From contig JABMNN010000090.1 of NCBI GenBank assembly GCA_013204545.1, forward strand, positions 1-40,704: 40,704 bases of DNA. The letters run 5' to 3'. How positions within the stretch are numbered: position 1 is the first letter of the stretch; each line of letters opens with the position of its first letter. This document shows, piece after piece, positions 8,943-17,134 of this stretch. Made by a program: the position numbers and the translations under genes. The notes beneath the pieces are model-generated. The model ran no database searches and was not told where the DNA came from. It saw only the letters and a program-made list of their open reading frames with translations. Origin of the DNA: Chloroflexota bacterium. GTDB lineage: Bacteria; Chloroflexota; Dehalococcoidia; Lucifugimonadales; Lucifugimonadaceae.

Positions 8943-10163
8943 TTACGCCGTGTATAACGGTGATGGATTCAGGGTCAATTGAGCACTTGCTGCAGCCATT
9001 GCTGCGCCCTTAGCCACCTCGAATCCGTGTTCTGGAAGAATTTTTTCGAGTGCATTTAGCAGTGTAAATACGTTAGCGGGAACACACGATTCCCCCATCA
9101 GACCAATACGGATAACTTCACCAGCGAATTTGCCGAGGCCACGTCCGACCTCGATCGAATACTCTTCGAGGAGTTGAGTCCTCAACTTCACATCGTCGAT
9201 GCCTTTCGGCAATTTTACGATTGTTAGCTGGTCAAGTCGGTCTGCTTCAGAAATCGGCATCTCTAAGTTCAAAGCAGTAAGACCAGCACGCAACGCCGAG
9301 GCATTTGCTTCGTGTCGTTTCCAACGAACTTCAAGCGTCTCGTTCAGCGCCATCCCGACAGCTTCGCGAAGACCATAAATCATGCTGACTGGTGCGGTGT
9401 GATGGGCAACATGCTTCGGCCCCCAGTAATCCGCGATCAATGACAAATCCAGGTACCAAGAAGTCGGTGGTTTTGGTCGATTACGAATGTATTCGAGCGC
9501 GCGATCTGATAGAGCTACTGGAGAAATTCCTGGTGGGGCGGCCAAACACTTTTGTGAACCTGAATAAGCGAAATCAAGATCCCACTCGTCAAATTCAAGC
9601 TCACAACCAGCTAGCGAGGTCACGACATCAGTCATGAACAACGCACCGTGTTCATGTGCTAGACGAGCAAATTCAGCAATTGGCTGGATTGTTCCCGCCG
9701 ATGTCTCAGCATGAATACCGACTACGAGTTGAGTCTCAGGGTGTGCGTTCAAAGCATCAGCAAGAACCTGTGGATCCATTGCCTTGCCCCATTCGGTTCG
9801 CAGAGCAATCACGTTAAACCCAAGTCGTTCAGCCATGATTATCTGCCGCTCGCAGAAATAGCCGTACGAACAAATAATCACAGTGTCACCGGGAGCAGCA
9901 AGACTCACAAGACCTGCTTCCATTCCAGCCGATCCAGCCCCTGCAACCGCGAATGCACGCTGTTTTGTCTTGAAAATCTCACCAAGCATTCCGACCAATT
10001 CGTCGAGAAGTTCAAAGAACGCAGGATCTAGGTAACCGATGATTGGCAGCGACATAGCGCGCAGCACTCTAGGATTCGCCGAACTAGGTCCGGGTCCCAA
10101 AATCACTCTGCGAGGTACCGTAAGAGGTTCGAATCGCTGTCCGTTCTTCACTTCTATTACCAA
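8943..10163 (-). CDS. Class V aminotransferase, alanine/serine-glyoxylate type
   Basis: A PLP enzyme of fold type I, class V, the AGXT/serine-pyruvate aminotransferase group. The N-terminal LGPGPSSANPRVL is the family hallmark. SAGMEAGL near residue 80 is the phosphate-binding loop. Asp179 (FMTDVVTS) contacts the PLP ring nitrogen, and Lys205 (SGSQKCLAAPPG) is the Schiff-base lysine. The start is TTG at 10163; a GTG at 10151 is possible. Length is 406 residues including an alanine-rich tail. Known members transfer an amino group from alanine, serine or aspartate to glyoxylate to make glycine. Its position tail to tail with glcF fits removal of the glyoxylate made by GlcDEF. Aspartate- or ureidoglycine-glyoxylate transaminase activity cannot be excluded. 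Confidence 0.88.
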   Translation of the reverse strand: MVIEVKNGQRFEPLTVPRRVILGPGPSSANPRVLRAMSLPIIGYLDPAFFELLDELVGMLGEIFKTKQRAFAVAGAGSAGMEAGLVSLAAPGDTVIICSYGYFCERQIIMAERLGFNVIALRTEWGKAMDPQVLADALNAHPETQLVVGIHAETSAGTIQPIAEFARLAHEHGALFMTDVVTSLAGCELEFDEWDLDFAYSGSQKCLAAPPGISPVALSDRALEYIRNRPKPPTSWYLDLSLIADYWGPKHVAHHTAPVSMIYGLREAVGMALNETLEVRWKRHEANASALRAGLTALNLEMPISEADRLDQLTIVKLPKGIDDVKLRTQLLEEYSIEVGRGLGKFAGEVIRIGLMGESCVPANVFTLLNALEKILPEHGFEVAKGAAMAAASAQLTLNPSPLYTA

Positions 10164-10416
10164 CCTGATGTTTGCTCGAACTTGAGATATCGACTACTGA
10201 ACTGAACGAATGGAGCACTCGTGAGTCATATCCGTCAATAGAAAAATCACGCAAGGACTAAGGGTACAACTTACACGCACACATACGCTGCACAAAACGC
10301 TTCTCTCGATTTCGTGTTTATAATCTCTCGCCATACCGGCAGTGCTGATAGCCTTCGCGCTTTTTCAACACAGCTGCATCTAGAACGAAACAGGCCTTAA
10401 GAATGGAACCCACAAG

Positions 10417-11208
10417 ATGGATCTTGGATTAAACGGCAAAGTCGCAATTATCACTGGCGGTAGCGATGGCATTGGAAAGGCTGCTGCAAGTTCCCTAGCG
10501 ACCGAAGGCGCGAAAGTCGCAATAGTTGGTCGAACACAGGCAAAACTTGATGCCGCAGTCGCTGAAATCAAAGCCGAATCAGGCGGCACTGTGATCGGTG
10601 TCACAGCCGACGTGTCCGTTGAATCTGACGTACAGGCGATGGTTGCCAAAGTCGTAGCCGAATTTGGTGGTGTCGACATTCTAGTGAACAACGCTGGAAC
10701 ATCATCAGCAACAACCTTAGAAAAGATGACCGACGATGACTTGAAAGTCGACTTTGGCATCAAGATCTACGGCGCAATCTATTGTGCTCGAGCCGTCCTG
10801 CCCTACCTCAAGGCATCAGGTACTGGTGCAATCGTCAACACGACAACACCAGGCGGCAAAGCTGCCCGACCTGGCACACAACCAACATCACTATCCCGTT
10901 CCGCCGGTATCTCTCTAACGAAATCGTGGGCGGGTGAACTGGCTGAACACAATATTCGAGTGAACACGATCTGTGTTGGTGTGTTGAAATCAGGCCAGCA
11001 CCGAACCCGTTGGGAAGGTCTAAATGCCAAAGACCCGAACTACACTCTCGAAGATCATTGGGCAACTTTCGGCGGTGGCGTTCCTCTTGGGCGTATCGGC
11101 GAAGCGAAAGAAGCTGGCGACGTGATCTGCTTCCTAGCATCCGGACGTGCAAGTTACGTTACTGGCACAGCCATCAACGTAGACGGTGGCTCTGCCCCGG
11201 TCGTATAA
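10417..11208 (+). CDS. Short-chain dehydrogenase/reductase lacking the usual YxxxK
   Basis: A Rossmann-fold SDR protein of 263 residues. The cofactor loop TGGSDGIGKA (residue 13 on) and the NNAG motif (residue 91) are intact, so nucleotide binding is expected. The end has the usual TGTAINVDGG. The catalytic tetrad is not canonical. Aligning back from LTKS at 167-170, the tyrosine position is Thr157 and the lysine position is Arg161. The serine lies in a TTTP stretch, and the asparagine position is Lys116. Similar divergent SDRs with a PTSxSRxAG segment exist in other bacteria, so this is probably a real subgroup rather than a decayed gene. Substrate unknown. It is divergent from the class V aminotransferase, with a 253-base gap in which I see no convincing operator. 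Confidence 0.85.
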   Translation: MDLGLNGKVAIITGGSDGIGKAAASSLATEGAKVAIVGRTQAKLDAAVAEIKAESGGTVIGVTADVSVESDVQAMVAKVVAEFGGVDILVNNAGTSSATTLEKMTDDDLKVDFGIKIYGAIYCARAVLPYLKASGTGAIVNTTTPGGKAARPGTQPTSLSRSAGISLTKSWAGELAEHNIRVNTICVGVLKSGQHRTRWEGLNAKDPNYTLEDHWATFGGGVPLGRIGEAKEAGDVICFLASGRASYVTGTAINVDGGSAPVV

Positions 11209-11216
11209 ATCGCAAT

Positions 11217-11609
11217 CTAGCCTGTGGAAGTAGCTAGGCGTGTTTTACGCGCTCCGAGCACTCCACCGGTGATCGCACCTGCGATGCTGCCAACGAAAAC
11301 GCCGAAGATAATCACCGCTCCGACTATAGCGCCTTCCCATCCTGTGGTGCCGTCATTAATGGTGAGTAACGCTATTCCAGCAAAAATCGCTCCTCCAGCA
11401 ATTGCCCCCGGCCACACACCGAGTGCCGCCCACATCATCCACCGCTTATTGCTGAACAACGCCAGTGCAGCAATTCCAACAGCGACCATCGATGCGACGA
11501 TAAAAATTAACGCCAATGATGTTTCAGCTTCGGTGAATATCGGCCATAAGATAGCGACCAATGCAATCACGCCGCCTACGGCCACAATTTTGAGAATCAA
11601 TGATTTCAT
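11217..11609 (-). CDS. Small four-helix membrane protein, function unknown
   Basis: A 130-residue, very hydrophobic protein that I do not recognise. Four likely membrane helices lie at about 4-25, 31-52, 58-83 and 92-120, with short loops and a basic C-terminal tail (ARKTRLATSTG). Glycine- and alanine-rich helices 3 and 4 suggest tight packing. The ORF on the opposite strand is Ala/Pro/Thr-rich, as expected for the antisense of a membrane protein, so the minus strand is preferred. It ends eight bases from the stop of the convergent SDR gene. It follows the M20 amidohydrolase after about 180 bases that contain a hairpin, so co-transcription is uncertain. Confidence 0.7.
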   Translation of the reverse strand: MKSLILKIVAVGGVIALVAILWPIFTEAETSLALIFIVASMVAVGIAALALFSNKRWMMWAALGVWPGAIAGGAIFAGIALLTINDGTTGWEGAIVGAVIIFGVFVGSIAGAITGGVLGARKTRLATSTG

Positions 11610-11665
11610 TTTTGATCAGTGTCGGTTTTCTGGTATTTAGTTCTTAATACAGCCAAGACGCTAAG

Positions 11666-11706
11666 GTTCTACCCGCCATGAATCTCGTTCAAGGCGGGTT
11701 TAGAAC
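11666..11706. terminator. GC-rich hairpin between the M20 and membrane-protein genes
   Basis: GTTCTACCCGCC (11666-11677) pairs with GGCGGG-TT-TAGAAC (11693-11706). That gives 12 pairs with a two-base bulge and a 15-base loop. There is no following T-run on either strand, so this may be an attenuator or mRNA-processing stem rather than a true intrinsic terminator. Confidence 0.35.
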
Positions 11707-11787
11707 GTTGATGTCTCTATACAGACGTACAAACCTTAGGATTTGTTCCCGTTACCTACCAAAACCTGCCGAATCTCGGCTGTGACG

Positions 11788-12975
11788 TTACGACAAATAG
11801 TCCACTGCCGACCGCACAAACACCTCTATTCCAAGCGGCAAGCAGTCTTCGTTCCAGTCAAATTTAGCGTTGTGATGCCCTTCGATACCGCGCTGAGCCA
11901 CAACTGCATCTTCGTGTGCTGCGCCAAGTAGAAAGTACACTCCCTGTACACGATCATTGAACTCCGCCATGTCGTCTCCAACACTCACCGGCTCCAATTC
12001 TCGTGCATTACCTTCCCCAACCACCAAACTTGCCTGTTTAGTGACCCAAGCGGCTACTTCTGGGTTGTTGATTACCGGAGGCGCTCCGTGAATTCGCTCG
12101 AACGATGTTGTTGCCCGCATTGCTGCTGCGACGTTGCTGGATATCCGTTCCAACGCTTTCATGATCAGAACTCGAGTCTCAGCGGTGTACGCTCGCACCG
12201 TTCCCTCGACTGTCACGCTGTCGGCAATTACATTCGGTGCCGACCCACCATGAATCTGACCAAACGTAAGCACACCCATATCGTTCGGCGGAACCTCTCG
12301 ACTTACGACTGTCTGAGCGGTCGTAATTATCTCGGCAATTGCCACAACCGGATCGATCGTCGTGTGCGGCATAGCGCCGTGTCCGCCTTTTCCATGGACG
12401 GTCAAACGAAATTGATCTGCACTAGCAAACACGGTCGCCCTATTCACACCAATCGTTCCTGTTGGAATTTGATTCCACAGGTGCGTACCAATTACTCGAT
12501 CAGCTGGGTACTTCTCAAACAGACCATCGTCGATCATAGCGAGCGCACCCATCACGATCTCTTCAGCAGGCTGGAATACGAAGATCAGTGTTCCGGCTAG
12601 TTGATCCTTCATTCCTGCAAGGATTTCTGCAGCAGTGACCGCCATCGTGATGTGGCCATCGTGACCACAGGCATGCATTCGTCCATTAGTAGAAGCAAAT
12701 TCAAGTCCGGTAAGTTCATTGACGGGTAACCCATCGATGTCCGCTCGTATCATCAGTCTCGGACCGGGCTTTGCGCCTTTCAGCACACCCACTAGACCTG
12801 TCTTACCGATGCCGGTTTCAACTTCAAGCCCTGCAGCTTTTAGGCGATCAGCAATAGCCTGAGCAGTTTGATTTTCCTCGAATCCAAGTTCAGGGATGCC
12901 ATGAAAAAAACGGCGAGTCTCGATAATTTGCGGGCCAAGCACTGCCACGAGGTCGGAAATAGCGTCTGAAGGCAT
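11788..12975 (-). CDS. M20D-family amidohydrolase (hippurate/N-acyl amino acid hydrolase type)
   Basis: A zinc-dependent metallopeptidase-fold amidohydrolase that removes acyl groups from N-acyl amino acids or related amides. Metal-binding residues are visible in MHACGHDGH (Cys103, His105), QPAEE (Glu138/139) and GTHLW (His165). The dimerisation-domain motif HGKGGHGAMPH and the segment GGSAPNVIADS are typical of subfamily M20D, including IAA-amino acid hydrolases, hippuricase and AmaA. Length 395 residues, ATG start at 12975. It lies 130 bases downstream of the aldolase on the same strand. Substrate specificity (hippurate, acetyl amino acids, auxin conjugates, aminobenzoyl-glutamate) cannot be assigned. 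Confidence 0.9.
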   Translation of the reverse strand: MPSDAISDLVAVLGPQIIETRRFFHGIPELGFEENQTAQAIADRLKAAGLEVETGIGKTGLVGVLKGAKPGPRLMIRADIDGLPVNELTGLEFASTNGRMHACGHDGHITMAVTAAEILAGMKDQLAGTLIFVFQPAEEIVMGALAMIDDGLFEKYPADRVIGTHLWNQIPTGTIGVNRATVFASADQFRLTVHGKGGHGAMPHTTIDPVVAIAEIITTAQTVVSREVPPNDMGVLTFGQIHGGSAPNVIADSVTVEGTVRAYTAETRVLIMKALERISSNVAAAMRATTSFERIHGAPPVINNPEVAAWVTKQASLVVGEGNARELEPVSVGDDMAEFNDRVQGVYFLLGAAHEDAVVAQRGIEGHHNAKFDWNEDCLPLGIEVFVRSAVDYLS

Positions 12976-13105
12976 CGTTTACATTACACTCCGGTTCGAT
13001 TACTACCTGTCCAGCGAATCGGAACAGGCGCAGCAACTTTACCGTCAGTAAACAAAGTTCGCTCTATTTGAAGAGTCAAATTCGAGCCAGAAGATCAAAG
13101 CGCTG

Positions 13106-14116
13106 TTACGAGGCGTAGACGCCTTCACGAGCAGCACTAGAGTCACGACCACGTTTCTGGAACGCTGCCTGAGCTGCAGCAACGTTCTCTGCCCTGCCAA
13201 GCCAAGCGGCAAGCGGAGCAGCCTGAAGACCACGGCCATATGAATAGGTCAACTCCCACGGCAGCTTTTCGCTATTTGCAATCTTGTTGATCTCATTGAG
13301 ATTCACGACAGACTCTTCATCGCCCTGTCCTCCTGAAAGAAACGCAATTCCTGGGACGTTTGTGGGAACGGTATCGAGGAAGCAATCTACTGTCTGGCGC
13401 GCCACTTCAGTTGCTTGTGCTCGATTTGGAGCATCTGAGCCTGAGATCACCATGTTTGGCTTCAGTACTATTCCTTCAAGAGCAATGTTCTGTGCATCGA
13501 GTTCTTCAAATACTGCTATCAATGAACGTTTTGTCGCTGAACGGCAATCGTCGATACTGTGCGCACCGTCCATAAAGATTTCTGGTTCAACAATCGGAAC
13601 AAGGCCCTGTTCCTGGCAAAGTGCAGCGTATCGACCAAGTGCGTGGGCATTGGTCCGAATTGCGTAGTCGGTAGGTCGTCCTTCGCCAACTGTGATCAAC
13701 GCACGCCACTTGGTAAATCGAGCACCAAGCTTGTAATACTCGACAAGTCGACCGCGAAGACCATCGAGTCCTTCAGTAATGAACTCACCTGGTGCACCCG
13801 CAAGATCGTGAGTCGAGTTATCCACCTTGATTCCCGATAGAACATCATTGCTTGCCAACAGCTCCACGAAACTCATACCCAAGTCGTTCGACTGTCGAAT
13901 GGTCTCGTCGTACATGATCACACCGGAGATGTAGTCTCCGATATCTGGAGTCTGAAACAAGAGTTGACGCCACTGCCTACGCGAATCCGACGTCGATTCA
14001 ACATCGATGCTGTCCAATCGTTTGGTCATTGTCCCGGTGCTTTCATCAGCAGCGAGAATGCCCTTATGGCGAGCAACCATTTTCAGTACGATCGAGTTCA
14101 GTTCGGCAGAGGCCAT
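13106..14116 (-). CDS. Class I fructose-bisphosphate aldolase
   Basis: A Schiff-base aldolase of the eukaryote-like class I type, which reversibly cleaves fructose 1,6-bisphosphate to dihydroxyacetone phosphate and glyceraldehyde 3-phosphate. Visible residues are Asp23 in LAADESTGT, Lys137 in FTKWR, the EPEI segment near residue 177 and the Schiff-base Lys219 in EGIVLKPNM. The SGGQGDEESV loop binds substrate phosphate. At 336 residues it is slightly shorter than the animal enzymes; it ends YAS rather than with the animal tyrosine tail. The start is ATG at 14116 with an AAGGAA ribosome binding site eight bases upstream. It lies alone in its own transcription unit or leads the M20 gene. The role is glycolysis/gluconeogenesis, in the cytosol. 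Confidence 0.93.
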   Translation of the reverse strand: MASAELNSIVLKMVARHKGILAADESTGTMTKRLDSIDVESTSDSRRQWRQLLFQTPDIGDYISGVIMYDETIRQSNDLGMSFVELLASNDVLSGIKVDNSTHDLAGAPGEFITEGLDGLRGRLVEYYKLGARFTKWRALITVGEGRPTDYAIRTNAHALGRYAALCQEQGLVPIVEPEIFMDGAHSIDDCRSATKRSLIAVFEELDAQNIALEGIVLKPNMVISGSDAPNRAQATEVARQTVDCFLDTVPTNVPGIAFLSGGQGDEESVVNLNEINKIANSEKLPWELTYSYGRGLQAAPLAAWLGRAENVAAAQAAFQKRGRDSSAAREGVYAS

Positions 14117-14243
14117 GAAAGGCGTTCCTTATATTCCAGTCCAAAAAAAGAGTGTTAACTGAATTTAGCTCCCAAGAAGCGAATCAGCAAACGATATCCG
14201 GTTAACAGTCTGTAATCCACCGTTGGAAATGTGTGGATAATGA

Positions 14244-14273
14244 GAAAGACCGGCTGTTGCTAGCCGGCCTTTC
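14244..14273 (-). terminator. Probable terminator of the fold-type I aminotransferase
   Basis: GAAAGACCGGCT (14244-14255) pairs with AGCCGGCCTTTC (14262-14273) with one A/C mismatch and a six-base loop. It lies 47 bases past the stop of the minus-strand aminotransferase. On that strand the stem runs into TCTTTCTC, a weak T-rich tail. Confidence 0.55.
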
Positions 14274-14319
14274 CTATGTTCATCAACTATCTCGCTAACC
14301 AAATGATGGCTTGAAACGC

Positions 14320-15618
14320 CTACATCACTCCGTGTTGCCTGAACAACTGAGCGAGCAGCGCAATGCCTTCGGAGTTCTTTTCGATCGACTCGAATGCAAA
14401 GCAGAGTCGAGCACGATTCTTTCCGATTCGCCCAGAAGCGTCGGCTTCGAAATTGGATCCTGCAACATATCCAACACCCTGCTCAAAGACCGTGTCGCGA
14501 ATGCTGGCAATGTCGGAACTTTCTGGCATTGTCAGCCAAACGTAACAACCACCTTCTGGAACTGACCAAGTTGCTCCAGAGCCACCAAAATTCTCTTCAA
14601 GCGATGCAACCATGGAGTTGCACTTAGCTTGGAGCATCGGGTTGAAATTGTCGCGATGCGCATCGAGGTTATTTCGTAAGTAGCCCTCAATTGCAACGGC
14701 GGCGAACTGGTTGGGACCGCTCCCGAGCTTGAAGCTAAGCGCACGACGCATCAACTCAGGGGAGGCGGTGAAGTAGCCTAATCGAAGTCCAGGAGCAAGT
14801 AATTTCGAGAACGATGCGACATATACAACGATGCCTGAATCATCGAGAGCTCGGAACGCCGGCTGCACATCACCCTTGAAACGAAGATCGACGTAGCAAT
14901 CGTCTTCCAGAATCGGCATGCCATGTCGATGGGCAATCTCTAGGATCGCCTTACGACGTTCGGCTGAGAGCGTCGAACCAGTTGGATTCTGGTGCTCAGG
15001 AATGGTGTAGAGATACTTTGGCTTTTTGCCTGCCGCTATAAGAGCAGTGATCTGTTCGTCTAGTGCCTCCGGAATAATCCCACCTTCGTCGATCGCAACA
15101 CCACGAATATCAGCGCCAAATCGTCGCAGTTGCGCGGTGGTTCCCATGTAAACGAATTCTTCTGCAAGAACCACGTCCCCAGGGTTCGTCAACGCCTGAA
15201 TAACCAGACCCAACGCCTCGCCAGAACCATTTGTTAGCGCAATTTCGTCGGCAGTGACAGCAATTCCACGATCTATAGCGAGTTTGCGTGACGTGTACTC
15301 ACGCAGTTCAAGCGCGCCAAGTTGATGCGGGTAATACGCCAGTTCGGCGAGAACTTTGGTGCTATTGGAATCCACGGCTGACTGAAGAGATTGAATCAAT
15401 CCATCCAGTGGGAGTGTCTCTGGGGCCGGGTAAGCAACTGCAAAATCGTATTTCGCATGTAGTCCCGGGTTCAGAGGAGTATCGACCGATTTCTCCGAGT
15501 ATAGAATGTCGTAACTAAACGTATCCACCATGTATCCATATCCCAATCGCGGCGTCGCCGCAGTCGTGTCATATAAGTGAGGCGGGTGAAGCTTACTGCC
15601 GGTTTCACTGAATCGCAA
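14320..15618 (-). CDS. PLP-dependent aminotransferase, 2-aminoadipate/MocR-domain type
   Basis: A fold-type I (class I/II) aminotransferase of the kind found as LysN/2-aminoadipate aminotransferase and as the C-terminal domain of MocR regulators, here without a DNA-binding domain. Visible features are TNGSGEALGLV near residue 129, PEHQNPTG near 207, ILEDDCYVDLRF near 236 and the Schiff-base lysine in SFSKLLAPGLRLGY (Lys272 by the long start). The longest frame starts with TTG at 15618. An internal ATG at 15531 (MVDTFSYD) is an equally reasonable start and would leave more room for the divergent promoter. The amino donor or acceptor is unknown. It is divergent from a zinc alcohol dehydrogenase. 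Confidence 0.85.
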   Translation of the reverse strand: MRFSETGSKLHPPHLYDTTAATPRLGYGYMVDTFSYDILYSEKSVDTPLNPGLHAKYDFAVAYPAPETLPLDGLIQSLQSAVDSNSTKVLAELAYYPHQLGALELREYTSRKLAIDRGIAVTADEIALTNGSGEALGLVIQALTNPGDVVLAEEFVYMGTTAQLRRFGADIRGVAIDEGGIIPEALDEQITALIAAGKKPKYLYTIPEHQNPTGSTLSAERRKAILEIAHRHGMPILEDDCYVDLRFKGDVQPAFRALDDSGIVVYVASFSKLLAPGLRLGYFTASPELMRRALSFKLGSGPNQFAAVAIEGYLRNNLDAHRDNFNPMLQAKCNSMVASLEENFGGSGATWSVPEGGCYVWLTMPESSDIASIRDTVFEQGVGYVAGSNFEADASGRIGKNRARLCFAFESIEKNSEGIALLAQLFRQHGVM

Positions 15619-15637
15619 AGCTTATTCACATTGGATA

Positions 15638-15679
15638 GCTGATATACACTGCACCAAATTTCATATCCGCTGATAGCGG
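15638..15679. promoter_or_regulatory. Candidate operator in the aminotransferase/dehydrogenase divergent region
   Basis: Two direct repeats GCTGATA occur at 15638-15644 and 15669-15675, 31 bases apart, about three helical turns. The second overlaps a short inverted repeat CCGCT-gat-AGCGG (15667-15679). They sit between the two divergent start codons. No regulator gene is adjacent, so this is only a candidate. Confidence 0.3.
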
Positions 15680-15708
15680 TCAGTCTGATCCATTTAGGAG
15701 ATTCGTCT

Positions 15709-16740
15709 ATGCGTGGAGTCGCTTTTCATGGAAATAGTGTCGCAGAAGTAATAGATTTTCCAGACACCGATCCGGGCCCCGAACAGGTGCTAGTGAAGTT
15801 GCGATCTTCAGGTCTGTGCGGTTCAGATTTCAGCCGTTACCGAGCCGATTCGCCCAACGAACTCAACGGTCAACTTATGCGACCAGGCCATGAACCTTGC
15901 GGAGAAGTGGTGGCACTGGGTCCAAATGTTAAGGGTCTGAAAGTGGGAGATCGAATAATTCAGCATCACTACGAAGGGTGCCGAGAGTGTGAGTACTGCC
16001 TCACGGGTTGGCAACAGCTGTGCGAAGTTACCGAAAAGAAGCTCTACTATGGCGGCTCGATGCACGGCGGTCACGGCGATTACATGGTTGCCCATCAGTC
16101 GACATGCGTTCTGCTCCCCGACGAAGTCAAATACGAAGTTGGAGCGTATCTGGCCTGTGGTGCCAGCACAGCATTCCAAGCGCTAAAAAAGCTCAATGTT
16201 TCAGGGCGTGATGTTTTAGCAGTGTTTGGACAAGGACCTGTCGGGCTTGCAGCAACAATGTTTGGTACAGAGATGGGTGTACGAATAATCGCTGTCGACG
16301 TTTCACCAGAAAGACTCAAGATGGCCGCCGACTCAGGTGCATGGGCAACAGTTGATGCCTCGAACGACGACGCTCCAGAGCAAATTCGTGAACTGACTCA
16401 TGGTGATGGCGCTGACGCTACCCTTGAGGCTGCGGGTTTGGCTATCACTCGGGTTGCGGCAGTAGAGGCGACTCGCATATTCGGTCGCACATGTCTGGTG
16501 GGCGAAGGCGGGGAAGTCACATATCAGCCGACACCACACATCATCCATCGCCACTTAACACTTTTCGGATCGTGGACGTTTTCCACGTTTGGTCTTGCAG
16601 AAGCCGCTCGATTCACGGCAGAACGTAACGTCCCGTTAGGATCAGTTATCACTTCACGATCAACAATCGAAGAGGCACCAAATGCCTATGAAGAATTCTC
16701 TTCAGGAGCCCCAGGTAAGTTCGTAATCAATTGGGATTAA
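15709..16740 (+). CDS. Zinc-dependent alcohol/polyol dehydrogenase (MDR superfamily)
   Basis: A medium-chain NAD(P)-dependent dehydrogenase. The catalytic zinc site is Cys37 (GLCGSD) with His61-Glu62 (RPGHEPCGEV). The structural zinc site is Cys91, Cys94, Cys97 and Cys105. The Rossmann loop is VFGQGPVGLAAT near residue 171, followed by an acidic residue in IAVDVSPERL, which suggests NAD rather than NADP. Length 343 residues. The start is ATG at 15709 with AGGAG at about 15697, a good ribosome binding site. Threonine, sorbitol or sugar-alcohol dehydrogenases are the nearest families; I cannot choose between them. Confidence 0.9.
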   Translation: MRGVAFHGNSVAEVIDFPDTDPGPEQVLVKLRSSGLCGSDFSRYRADSPNELNGQLMRPGHEPCGEVVALGPNVKGLKVGDRIIQHHYEGCRECEYCLTGWQQLCEVTEKKLYYGGSMHGGHGDYMVAHQSTCVLLPDEVKYEVGAYLACGASTAFQALKKLNVSGRDVLAVFGQGPVGLAATMFGTEMGVRIIAVDVSPERLKMAADSGAWATVDASNDDAPEQIRELTHGDGADATLEAAGLAITRVAAVEATRIFGRTCLVGEGGEVTYQPTPHIIHRHLTLFGSWTFSTFGLAEAARFTAERNVPLGSVITSRSTIEEAPNAYEEFSSGAPGKFVINWD

Positions 16741-17134
16741 TGACCTTACCAACACTAAATCTGTTGTCGATCAATCGAAAAATCAATCTTTTCCCGACCG
16801 GTTCAAAGGATAACTGTGACGATATTCGTAACTAATTTCGTTACCCCCCTGTTAGAACCCGTACCAAATGTCGTAGAATAAAAGGTCGGTTGGATTGGTA
16901 AACGTGCGCGACCAAGTTCAGGGGCTTCCTGAATCACGGTAGCGAGGCATCTCAAATAGTTTTTTTGTCGTATCTAAGACTTGAGTGACTGCCACCATTC
17001 TCAACTAGCGGTGAAACCTGCAACTTAACTGGGAACGCCGCGCGTGAGGCAAGTACGAATAACCTGAAATCGAATATCTGTCCGGATATTCGATAAGTCA
17101 GGCACGGGCATCAAATGCCCGAAAGGAACAAGCG
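16741..17134 (+). other. Long gene-free leader/promoter region of the sigma factor gene
   Basis: 394 bases without a supported gene. It should hold the promoter and 5' untranslated region of the sigma-70 gene. A weak -10-like TAGAAT is at 16874-16879, but no convincing -35 pairs with it. GTAAC and GTTAC form a small inverted repeat near 16830-16846. The last 65 bases contain two clean hairpins, listed separately. I see no tRNA, small RNA with a clear terminator, or small ORF. Confidence 0.5.
17071..17127 (+). promoter_or_regulatory. Two consecutive leader hairpins directly before the sigma factor RBS
   Basis: Hairpin 1 is CGAATATC (17071-17078) with GATATTCG (17085-17092), a perfect 8-bp stem with a six-base loop. 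Hairpin 2 is CGGGCAT (17105-17111) with ATGCCCG (17115-17121), a perfect 7-bp stem with a three-base loop. The second ends at the base before the AAAGGA ribosome binding site (17122-17127). The arrangement could stabilise the mRNA or tune ribosome access. Confidence 0.5.

Noticed and set aside
10126-10135. GGTTCGAATC, which looks like a tRNA T-loop
   Set aside because: It lies in the first codons of the class V aminotransferase. No acceptor stem, anticodon arm or D-arm can be drawn around it.
11224-11640. 138-residue plus-strand ORF opposite the small membrane protein
   Set aside because: Its Ala/Pro/Thr-rich sequence is the typical antisense of a membrane protein. The minus-strand reading gives four clean membrane helices.
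12088-12600. 170-residue plus-strand ORF opposite the M20 amidohydrolase
   Set aside because: Antisense of a gene with complete metal-binding motifs; no independent evidence of coding.
16830-16879. Possible sigma factor promoter elements (GTAAC/GTTAC repeat, TAGAAT)
   Set aside because: No -35 element at proper spacing can be matched with confidence, so no promoter is called.
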